NCBI GenBank assembly: GCA_029721435.1
Contig: CM056573.1
Span: 151,053,947-151,117,946 of the forward strand
Direction: 5' to 3'
Length of the DNA stretch: 64,000 nucleotides
Source of the DNA: Gymnothorax reevesii
Taxonomy: Eukaryota > Chordata > Actinopteri > Anguilliformes > Muraenidae
Made by a program: the position numbers and the translations under genes
In this document: in pieces, positions 55,763-64,000 of the stretch
Layout of the letters: each line of letters begins with the position of its first letter
How positions within the stretch are numbered: the stretch's first letter is position 1
Notes under the pieces: generated by a model
Seen by the model: the letters and a program-made list of their open reading frames with translations, nothing else
The model's database searches: none
Told to the model about the DNA's origin: nothing

Positions 55763-56775
55763 GTATTTAGTATTTATTTTGATCTCCATTAGCTGTAACA
55801 AGTACAGCTACTCTTCCTGGAGTGAATTCATCATGCTCCGTACTAAACATTTACACCAGTGCTCACATCACCAACAAAACACATACAAAAAAAAAAAAAA
55901 AACAAATAAATAAAACCCATATCCACCCACCCACCCCACCCCCTCCCACACACATACACACACTCACACACACATCTACATATAAATGCACATATAGTAC
56001 ATAGACATAGACATACACATTACATACATATATCCATATACATACCTATTTAGTACATGCATGTATATATACACATGTACATGTACAGAAAGGACCCAGT
56101 CTTTGCTGTTTTTCCTGACATTTATAGGGATTCTCAGGCTCATGTTATTTAGTTATTTCAAATTCAGAATTCGTTCCTAATAAAATGCCTCTTCAGAAGG
56201 AACTAAAACTGTTGTTTACTGTTTGCAGAAATTATTTCACTTGACAAAGTGTTCCAGCCAAACGTTGCTCTATACATTACTGTACTTTTTCCATAATTTG
56301 TTTCCACATTAGGTAGTTTAAATCTACTCTCCGTGGCATGTCGTGTTTCATATTGATGTTCATCAGAGCTTAGATATGACTTTTGGAAGAGTACATTTGG
56401 TAATTTAGTTGAAACAATATTTCTAGTAAAATTAAGCAATGAGGCCATAAATCTTTCTTTCACTTTTAGCCAAGACAATATGTTGTGCATCCAGTTCACA
56501 TTAGTCCTGAGTGGACAACGTAGCACACATCGAGCTGCTCTATTTTGGACAGTTTGTAAGGTCTTTATATGTGTTACATAACCAAATCTCAGAGCAGTAA
56601 TCTAACTGCGACAGCACAAGTGTCTTTATCACATCTGCTGTCATGTTGAGAGGTAGCATGTGAGAACATCTTCTTACCATTGAGAGACTTTGGCCCATCC
56701 TGCGAACTACTATAGGAATATGTTCTGACCATGATAGTTTGTTATCAATCTCAACACCAAGCAGTTTTGTCATAT
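55763..56775 (-). pseudogene. Antisense LINE C-terminal fragment nested in the CR1-like LINE
   Basis: Minus strand: KLLGVEIDNKLSWSEHIPIV, LVLSQLDYCSEIWLC (56773-56540), then RCPLRTNV, MHNILSWLKVKERFMASLLN, YETRHATESRFKLPN and MYRATFGWNTL (56526-56203), then a 3' UTR with (CA)n-like tracts ending near AATAAATACTAAATACT at 55760. This is a different LINE family from its host. A frameshift separates the two frames. The simple repeat at 55885-56050 (ACAC, CATACATA) lies in its 3' region. Confidence 0.75.
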
Positions 56776-57331
56776 TGAGAGCAAATTGGTAAAATTTGCT
56801 GATGATACTAAAGTGGGAGGTTTGGCAAATAGTTTAGAGTCCACTGAAGTGATTCAGGATGATTTGGATAGAATCCAGAATTGGGCAGAAATGTGGCAAA
56901 TGAAATTTAGTGAAGTAAAATGTAAAGTTGTACATGTAGGTAATAATAACATCAGACGGGATTACTTCATGGGAGGTTTAAAACTGGAATGTGCTCCACA
57001 TGAAAAAGATCTAGGAGTGATTGTTGACCAGACCCTCACAGGCTCAAGCCATTGTGCCGTAGCAGTTAAAAAAAGCCAATCAGATGCTGGGATACATTGC
57101 CAAAAGTATTGAGTACAAATCCAAGGAGGTCCTACTTCTCTTGTGCAGCACATTCATCAGACCACATCTGGAGTATTGTATACAGTTCTGGGGTCCATAC
57201 TTTAAGAAAGATAAAGAGGCACTAGAAAAGGTTCAGAGAAGAGCCACTAAGCTAATTCCAGGTATAAAAGATGAAATTTATGAGAAGAGGCTGAAGATCC
57301 TTAATGTTTTTAGTCTTAGGAAAAGGAGACA
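56776..57331 (+). pseudogene. CR1-like LINE reverse transcriptase catalytic box and C-terminal domain
   Basis: Resumes with LVKFADDTKVGGLAN (catalytic Asp pair intact), DDLDRIQNWAEMWQMKFS and KDLGVIVDQTL. After a frameshift near 57070 it reads MLGYIAKSIEYKSKE, FIRPHLEYCIQFWGPYFKKD and KVQRRATKLIPGIKD, then FSLRKRR, where the MITE begins. Confidence 0.85.
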
Positions 57332-57334
57332 TTT

Positions 57335-57726
57335 GGTGTATTCACACTGCAAATGAAACTTCGCGAAGTTAGAAAATTTGCGAAGTTAAGATGAAAGTCG
57401 CTAAGCAACCATGCCAAAAGCCGTCTGAAACTTCGCAAGAAAAATCTCAAGCCAGAATGCGAAGTTTCTCGCGCCATGCAAAACTTTGCAAGAAGTTTTG
57501 TTATGTGAACACACACATCTGAAACTTCGCGAAATTACTCATGTGACTTGTGTTACTCAGCGTGCTGGGGATGCTTGAATGGTGTACAGGGGCATGCACA
57601 CTACTTCCTGAAACTTCACGATTTTTTCCGACAGAATTAACTTTGCGAGTTTTCGTGCCGGTGTGAACAGCAGGGTGAAATTTCACCGTTTTTAACGTGT
57701 TGATTTTTTTGCAATGTGAATGCACC
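57335..57726. mobile_element. 392-bp MITE, PIF/Harbinger-like, with TTT duplication
   Basis: GGTGTATTCACACTGCAAA (57335-57353) and its inverse at 57708-57726 with two mismatches in 19. TTT flanks both sides (57332-57334, 57727-57729). Interior has repeated AAACTTCGC/GCGAAGTT words. The LINE reading frame continues across, confirming insertion. A 3-bp TWA-like duplication and GG start suggest PIF/Harbinger. Confidence 0.85.
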
Positions 57727-57971
57727 TTTAGGGGTGATATAATTGAGTTCTTTAAATACGTTAAATGGATTAACATAGTGAATCATGTTGGATTCCTACG
57801 GCCAAGTTTTGTTCATTGAACTCGGGGTGACAAATGGAAGTTGACCAAGGGTGAATTTGGCACTTAGGAAATATTTTTTCACCCAAAGAGTAATTTCGAT
57901 GTGGAATAACTTGCCTGACCATATTGTTGAGGCAGAAACCTTGGGAATTTTCAAGAGCAGGCTTGACTTAA
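57727..57971 (+). pseudogene. CR1-like LINE C-terminal tail, degenerate
   Basis: The nucleotide sequence GGGGTGATATAATTGAG through GGAATAACTTGCCTGACCAT to AGCAGGCTTGACTTAA aligns with 46674-46930 of the other LINE copy, with several stops. Confidence 0.8.
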
Positions 57972-59411
57972 AGGTCTTCTGCCACCGAAAATTTTAATTT
58001 GATATATATTCTAGGGACTGCTTTTGAAAAACATCTTAACATTAGTTCTGCTAACAGCGTTTCGAAAATTAAAAAAAAAAAAAAAAAAACATTTTCGGAG
58101 TTATTATTTTAGCCACTTTGCCTGTTCTTACGGCCAGCCTCCAAAAATAGGGAAAAAATAAGTATGCGTGATCATGTGAACCCGTGATGACCACTTGAGT
58201 ACGCACCTGACATTTTTTAAGCTTGGTGGTGTGTATTCACGCAATATATTTATCTGAAAGTTTCCTTCAATACTTGAAATGCCAGGTCGGTGCATCATGG
58301 GGCATTGTAGTTTAACAACCAGACGTGGTAAGCCTACACATTTTCCCCAAGGATAAGGCTCGAAGACAACTTTGGGCCGTGAAAGTGAGGCTAACTCGAG
58401 CCAAGTCGCATGGACTGAGTAAGTCTAGCTTAATTTGCAGTGACCACTTCCAGGACACCGACTTCGACAGCAGGCTCTAGAGCACTTTTAATATGGGGAG
58501 AAAGCGAATGTTAAATTCTCATGCGATTCCTGAGGTAAAATTGGATACTTTGATGGTGAATCGAGGTGAATGTAGTAGAGAGCCACCAAGAAGCGGGGCA
58601 GCAGATAATTGTAAATGCAAGAGGGTAAGTTCTGTCATAACAAGTTACATTTGCCACTGAATTGGAAAAAAAAATCCTGATGAAAAGTATTTTACTAACC
58701 TAAGTAAACGTGCTAGATCTTCACTTGATCTGCCATCAGCACATATGGTTAACTTTTCAGTTTTCGTGCCAACACAGATTTCCCGCTAATATAAATAATG
58801 CGTTACTCTCACCAATTCTGCCGTTGACTTTGGGTCTATTACGTTTTCAGTAGCAGCAATGTGTTTTTTTACGTTTGTGAAGAATTACAGTGTGAAAGTG
58901 AGGTCAAAGCCAATAAAAAAAACAAAAAGTTTTATGAAATGTCCAATCTTGCTTGAGTAGTCGTTAATATGTGTTGTGTGCAAGGCTGCATGGCACAAGA
59001 AAAATTACTTCAGCAAAAAGGGGGACGAATCATATAAAATCAGACAATTCCGCACATGAAATACTCTCTCCTTCTCATTGTTCGTATTTGTCATCCATAA
59101 CTGTAGACAGGCGTTCTTTATGCAAACAATGTTGCCCTTTCGATTTCAAAGGAAGTGCGATGTATGCATGATCTATGAATGCCGGGTTGGGAGCAGGGCT
59201 GAGCGTTCTCAAGTCTACGTCGCACCCAAACTGCCGAACAGTTGTGAAAAAAAAAAAATAAATTAGGGTTGTTCCCAAACATAGTCATTTCGTTTAGATT
59301 TCTGCATTATAGAATGATTTTAGGCAAAAAAAAAAAACATGGTCATATTCAAATTCAGAGAGAAAATTTACATAAAATAAATTCAACTTGTAATTTCGTG
59401 GCAGAAGACCT
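57972..59411 (+). mobile_element. 1440-bp TTAA transposon with THAP exon (Kolobok-like)
   Basis: AGGTCTTCTGCCAC at 57972-57985 is perfectly inverted at 59398-59411, and TTAA flanks both ends (57968-57971, 59412-59415). THAP domain plus TTAA duplication is the combination known for Kolobok transposons; piggyBac shares TTAA but lacks THAP. Interior has a degenerate THAP exon and no visible catalytic core, so it is a non-autonomous or decayed copy. Confidence 0.85.
58280..58624 (+). pseudogene. THAP zinc-finger exon in the TTAA transposon
   Basis: ATG 58280 begins MPGRCIMGHC (C-x4-C), then a one-base shift near 58350 and KARRQLWAVKVRLTRAK, SSLICSDHFQDTDFDS (C-x2-H ligands kept) and a TAG, then KRMLNSHAIPEVK, the text that follows THAP fingers. 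It ends KCKR|GTAAGT at about 58625, a good splice donor, so a further exon is missing. Lesions: one shift and one stop. Confidence 0.75.
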
Positions 59412-59427
59412 TTAAAGCGAGATACCC

Positions 59428-59610
59428 CACATGGAAAGAATCTATATGAACATATATGTGCATATATGCCGCGTATAGGCCAAATTCAGGTACATATATG
59501 TGCTTATAGAGGGCATATAGGTCTCCTATATTGCTTCTTTTTTTCCACATATAGGCCCTATGTGTACATACAAGGTATATGTCTCCTATATAGCTCATAT
59601 ACCCAGTGGC
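59428..59610. repeat. CCCACATGGAAAG-type MITE, palindromic TATA-rich
   Basis: CCACATGGAAAGAATCTATA followed by CATATATGTG/TATAGGCC words and a mirrored TTTTTCCACATATAGGCC. A second end occurs at 61501-61535 (CCCACATGGAAAGAACCTAT). Confidence 0.55.
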
Positions 59611-59889
59611 AGGTTCTGTTTGTCATACCTATTGTTTAGCTCATATCTCACTTGCTCATATTTTTATTCTCAAGGTAATATCTGCATATTAGTCCAAAGT
59701 CCCTTACAGAAATAACAAGAATTTCACGCAATAACTGATTAATCGCATGTGAACACGTGAAATTGGCATCACATTTGATCCTAAATACATGTTGACATGT
59801 GACAATGCCATGTTATGTGTAAACCAGTCATTTTTAACTATGGAAAGTGAGAAGAGACAAAAAGATATGATATCAACACAAATATCTTG

Positions 59890-60950
59890 TTGTGTTCTGG
59901 GGTCCTGGCCTTTGGCCAGGACAGCATTTATGGTTTTAACAGTTTCATGTTCATAGTTTCATGTTCATAGTCACAGTTTTAGCAGTTTCTTGTATCAGGT
60001 CATTGCATTTCATAATTCATGTTCATTGTCCATGTTTTTACTTTTCCATGTTTTTGTTTTTGCCAGGTCTGCCAAGCCACTCCACCGCTTGTCTGCGTTC
60101 CGCCCCCTGCCTTCGTTGTTGCACATTTCAGAGCTCTGGTTGGCTTTGGTATTTCCCCTTCCTTCTGTGCTGTGCTGGATTCGGGCCTTTCTAAGCTTAA
60201 TTGACAATTAACTGTTTTTTAAGTTACTAACATTTACTAACACTCACTGGGTGGTGTAATTCTTAGATAGGCACATTACTAATACTACTAATTTAGACAG
60301 GGAGTTTATTGTCATGATTCCTGCTTTGCTATTTCAAGATCTTGCTGTGCTTTTCTGTTCTTAACATTCATGCTGCTTTCAAACTGCATACTTCATTGGT
60401 ACTTAAGCTGAGCACGCTCATTCTCTTAATGAGCAAGTCTTGTCATCCAATCTCTGTCCATGTCTTGATCTTGCCCTGCCTCTTGTTTCTGCTTCTCCAG
60501 GTGTTGCCCCTCATGTGTCCTTGATTTCCAAGCCTTTATCTGGATGCGGTGGAGGTTGGCTGGCAGACAGTGTCTCGAGTTTTCATTCCAAGTTTTGTCA
60601 AGTCTCGTTTCATGTACTAGTCTTCGCTCATGTTCACCCTTCCAAGTCTTGTTCATAGTCATTTTGTATATAGGCTCAACCTTGTTATTCATTTCTGTTC
60701 TTGCTTATCTCCCTGGAGTTTCCAGTGGTTTTTTGTTCTTGCCTTTTTAGCTCTTTAGTTCCCAGCTCTGTGTAGCTTACCTTAGTTTGTCTTTTTGCAA
60801 CCCTTTGGGCCAAGTTTTTTGTTGGCCCTCGTGCCTGTTTTATTTTGTTTTCAATAAATCCTCATTTCCCTTCACCCCGCTTCTGGTGTCTTACTGATCC
60901 TATATCATATCTAATACTATTTGTTACATTTTTTCCCTGAAACATTAACA
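59890..60950 (+). repeat. LTR-like block, related to the one at 28.5-30.2 kb
   Basis: T-rich text with TACTAAC words (60225-60295), an AATAAATCC signal at 60853 and CCCCGCTTCTGGTGTCT after it. From TGTCATGATTCC (60312) to TTTGTTACA (60949) it has TG/CA borders typical of a solo LTR. No target duplication is evident. Confidence 0.4.
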
Positions 60951-62448
60951 AGGTCACCAGTTCTTTCTTGACCATACTCATTTCCATTGTATGAAGATTG
61001 AGTTGAGTACTGTGGATTCAAGGAAATGTATAAAAACAGAATGGTTTGAATATGTTTATCATCAATTAAGCATTTTTCAAGTTTAAGTCACTGGCAGATC
61101 CACCACATTAGATAAAATTGGATTCATATCATTACAGCTCATATACATTTTATGAAAGGTTATACACAACACTGTTACATCCAGCAAATGGCAATGTTTT
61201 CTATCTTGTCTGTAATGCAGTTTCTGGATGAATATGGCTCCAAGTTCCTCAGTCTAAATGTAGCTAAATAAAACAAAAAATACAAAATAATAGTACACAG
61301 AAGTACTACATTCAAGTAAACATGCCTTTCAAAAGTCATTTTCATCCCCACCCCACATCTAATTGAGCACTTCACTGTGGTTAATGAATTTGAAGAAAAA
61401 GTCAACATTTCTGCTCACAGTTTTAATGAACAGACACTTGTCTTTTATCTGAGAATATTTGTGTTTTCTTACAGGGATGAAATAACAAGGATTCTTAAAT
61501 TCCCACATGGAAAGAACCTATATAAACATATAGGTTTTAATCCCCTCTCAGTGGTCGGCAGCTCTTTTCAGAAGTAGCGCGCAATTGGCCAATGTGCTAC
61601 AGGGATGCATATTGCGAAGGACCTGCTGGGAAGGGTTATGTAGATTAGAGTTCCCCTGGGCGCGTCCTGTTGGCTAGACGGGCGGTCATAGAATGGATTC
61701 TAACTGTATCTAGGAGTAGTTATCCCAGCTCTTGTTCTGATTCTGCAGAATTGCAGAAGAAAATATTAAAAGGTGTACCGCAAGCACAAGCAATATTCGG
61801 AGAATTTCAATTTATTGGTATAGCGCTTTTCACAGAGACTGTTATAAAGATGCTTTACAGCGAGAGATGAAGTCACTGAAAGGGCAGTGCCCAGCCTATT
61901 CCCCCCAACAGTAAATGAGCAAGAAAAACTCCCAGTAGGGAGAAAAATTCTCAAACAGTGGTGAGAAAAAACTCCTCAGTGGGAGGAGGATCTCAGGAGG
62001 AACCCGGCTATAGTGGGGAAGCCCATCCTCAGCGGGCTACCTAGTTAATAACAAGATAAAGCAAAATACGATAAAATGGCAATAGAGTTCCATTAAAGTC
62101 CATCTAAACAGTGGCATCTGTAGCTCCAGGAAGTGTCATGCCGAGGATGGTGCAGAACTGGATCAGGACCGTAGCAGCCAGTGCTCATGGTGAGGGACAG
62201 AGTTTGGATAGTCCAGGACTCAGGGTTGTGGAGGGAAAGATCCTCGGAAAGAGACAGAAAAAAGCGGGGTGAGGCACTGGATAACACTACTGCGTATTAA
62301 TAAAAATACAGTCCTGTGTCATCGGCCAAGTGAGAATTTAGGAGCTGACCGGTCAGGAAACAGTCAACACCCCTCCATCCACTTCCTGCAGCACAGAGGC
62401 CCAACACTTACTCCAGGCTGGAAGATCACTTTTGATTTTCTGAGCACT

Positions 62449-62666
62449 AGTACCATATGGACCTCCTCAGTGAGTAAGGCTGTAGCAAGCCCCACTGGCA
62501 CCGTTGATGCATGCTCAGTGCCATCGGTTCCACTTGGATTTACTTAACACTACCACCAGTACCATATGGACCTCCCCGGTGACTAAGGCTGTAGCAAGCC
62601 CCACTGGCACCGTTAATCCATGCTCAGTGCCACTGGTTCCACATGGATTTACTGAACACTGGCTTC
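62449..62666 (+). repeat. 109-bp tandem duplication
   Basis: Two units beginning AGTACCATATGGACCTCC at 62449 and 62558 share most of their sequence (GTAGCAAGCCCCACTGGCAC, CATGCTCAGTGCCA). Confidence 0.85.
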
Positions 62667-62820
62667 CAATATCTTGTGAACCTATCATAAAACAAGGTTG
62701 AAATCAGTCCCACCAGAGCCAATAAATGTTTATACATTACTAATCATGAACTAATCCTGATTGACTAAAAAGACAAGTTTTCAGGCTACTCTTGAAGATA
62801 GATGTGTCTGAAGCCCGAAT

Positions 62821-64000
62821 TTATCTTGGGAGATTGTTCCATAAAATTGGTGCTTTGTAAGAGAATGCTCTGCCTCCAATTGTAATTCTCGATATATTTG
62901 GAATTTTCAAGTACTCAGCACCGTGTGAACGAAGTAATCTTGGTGGGGAGTAAGGAATGAGAAGACTACAAAGATATTCTGGGGCCAAGTCATTTAAAGC
63001 TTTGTAAGTTAGTAATAATATTTTGTACTCAATTCTGAATTTTACAGGCAGCCAGTGAAGATTTTTGAGCACTGGGCTAATGTGATCATATTTCTTAATC
63101 CTAGTCAGAACCCTAGCTGCAGCATTCTGCACTAATTGAAGACGTTTCAAGGCCGAGCTAGTGCAACCAGACAGTGAGACATTACAATAGTCCAGCCGAG
63201 AGGACACAAATGAGTGAAACATTTTTTCAGTGTCTTGAAGGGACAACATTTTTCTGAGTTTAGATTTGTTTCGAAGATGGAAAAAAGCCACTTGAATGAT
63301 ATTGTTGATGATAGCCAGGAAAGAGAGTTCTGAATCAAGGGTCACTCCAAGGTTTTTAATGACAGCTTTGGCAGAAACAGAGAGGCCATCTAAGTTTAGA
63401 GAAAACTTAATGAATGAGTTTCTAAGAGATTTGGGACCCAGTACCAATATTTCAGTCTTATCTGGGTTTAGTGAAAATAAATTTTGCGTCATCCAAGCTT
63501 TAACAGCATCAAGACACATCTCTAATCTAGTAACTGGATAATTTTCACCCGGCTTAAAGGATATATAGAGCTGCGTGTTGTCTGCATAACAATGGTATTT
63601 AACATCAAGTCTACTTATGATATTTCCAAGGGGAAGCGTGTATAGAGAAAAAAGCAAAGGGCCCAGAACAGATCCTTGAGGTATTCCAGTTAAGTTAACC
63701 TTGGAGTACTCTGAACACTTGTTATTTACCGGGACAAACTGAAATCTATCAGACAGATAAGACTTAAAACATGAAAGGGCAAGTTCAGAAATACCAACTA
63801 TTTTTTCCAACCTACGAAGAAGAATATGGTGGTCTACAGTTTCAAAGGTGGCACTTAAATCCAGAAAGACGAGAACAGAGATGCGGCCACTATCCACAGA
63901 GAGAAATAGATCGTTTACTACAACAGTAAGGGCTGTTTCAGTGCTGTAATGCTTTCGATAGGCAGACTGAAAACTGCCAAATACCTCATTAATTTGCAGG
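62821..64000 (-). pseudogene. L2-like LINE reverse transcriptase and C-terminal domain, partial
   Basis: The frame is open from the window edge: EVFGSFQSAYRKHYSTETAL, VLVFLDLSATFETVDHH (first Asp), IPQGSVLGPLLFSLY, and then YHCYADNTQLYISF, where the catalytic YADD box reads YADN: the second Asp is Asn. Thumb and C-terminal text follow: NPDKTEILVLGP, SSRLDYCNVSLSG, LQLVQNAAARVLTR and LHWLPVKFRIEYKI, then FSYKAPILWNNLPR. More than 390 codons lie in one frame with no stop. The start is outside the window, and the GTG at about 63897 is not a start. Confidence 0.88.

Larger units (their letters stand above)
55040..59430 (+). mobile_element. CR1-like LINE with three nested insertions
   Basis: LINE pieces at 55063-55404, 55401-55762, 56776-57331, 57730-57971 and a few bases after 59415 form one element in order. 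The interruptions are an antisense LINE (55763-56775), a 392-bp MITE (57335-57726) and a 1440-bp TTAA transposon (57972-59411). The same LINE family is found uninterrupted at 46483-47064, which lets the insertion points be read to the base. Confidence 0.85.
61805..64000 (-). mobile_element. L2-like LINE, 3' half, continuing beyond window
   Basis: On the minus strand the RT frame enters from the window edge and ends near 62821, followed by a long 3' UTR that closes at 61805 with AAAGCGCTATACCAATAAAT. The plus-strand reading of 61860-62060 (AAAACTCC, GGGAGGAGGATCTCAGG, AGGAACCCGGCTATAG) is the well-known 3' region of fish L2-type LINEs. The 3' UTR has a 109-bp tandem duplication. Confidence 0.85.

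Noticed and set aside
1..64000. CRISPR array, tRNA, rRNA or bacterial-type defence system
   Set aside because: No regularly spaced direct repeats of 24-40 bp, no cloverleaf candidates I could support, and all context is vertebrate nuclear.

Overview
This window is vertebrate nuclear DNA, most likely from a ray-finned (teleost) fish. The evidence is one spliced apolipoprotein C-II gene with fish-type features, a long series of fish-type mobile elements (Tc1-like DD34E transposons, L2-like, CR1-like and L1/Tx1-like LINEs, a Gmr1-like and an ordinary Ty3/gypsy element, THAP-bearing DNA transposons, many MITEs) and AT-rich intergenic DNA with (GT)n/(CA)n microsatellites. I cannot name the species from sequence alone. 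There are no bacterial operons, no CRISPR array and no tRNA or rRNA gene that I can support.

Layout. 1-3472: a decayed Gmr1-type gypsy retrotransposon with integrase upstream of reverse transcriptase. 3615-6442: a cluster with a piggyBac-like C-terminal exon relic and a 1.05 kb inverted-repeat element (4707-5753). That element carries a compact two-exon gene for a 115-residue cysteine-rich protein and is the most unusual item here. 8.5-9.3 kb: a MITE and a Tc1 relic. 10.9-15.1 kb: an antisense APE-type LINE split by a 1.2 kb TIR element. 15.6-21.7 kb: MITEs, a Tc1-like relic and a THAP-bearing element. 22.3-24.9 kb: a Tc1-like transposon with an L2-like LINE nested in its left terminal repeat. 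28.2-32.2 kb: telomere-like repeats, a 34-bp minisatellite, an L1/Tx1-like LINE fragment and a dispersed repeat. 33.25-36.73 kb: the host gene, apoc2-like, with TATA box, 5' UTR exon, three coding exons and polyA signal. 38-40.4 kb: two MITEs. 41.16-42.78 kb: a second, near-intact Tc1-like copy. 43-43.4 kb: a THAP gene relic. 45.5-50.3 kb: a gypsy element in normal gag-RT-RH-IN order, invaded by a CR1 LINE, by a second very short CR1 tail and by a large inverted-repeat element. 55-59.4 kb: a CR1-like LINE carrying three separate nested insertions, two of them with readable target-site duplications. 59.9-60.95 kb: an LTR-like block. 61.8-64 kb: an L2-like LINE running off the end.

The only gene with a clear host function is apoc2, a secreted lipoprotein cofactor that activates lipoprotein lipase. 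Most of the rest is a layered record of transposition. Several insertions preserve exact target-site duplications (TTAA, TTT, ATATTC, TA, ATAT, GTAT), so their relative age can be read directly. Three unrelated THAP zinc-finger genes, all degenerate, and the cysteine-rich gene in the TIR element are the coding material least explained by common families.
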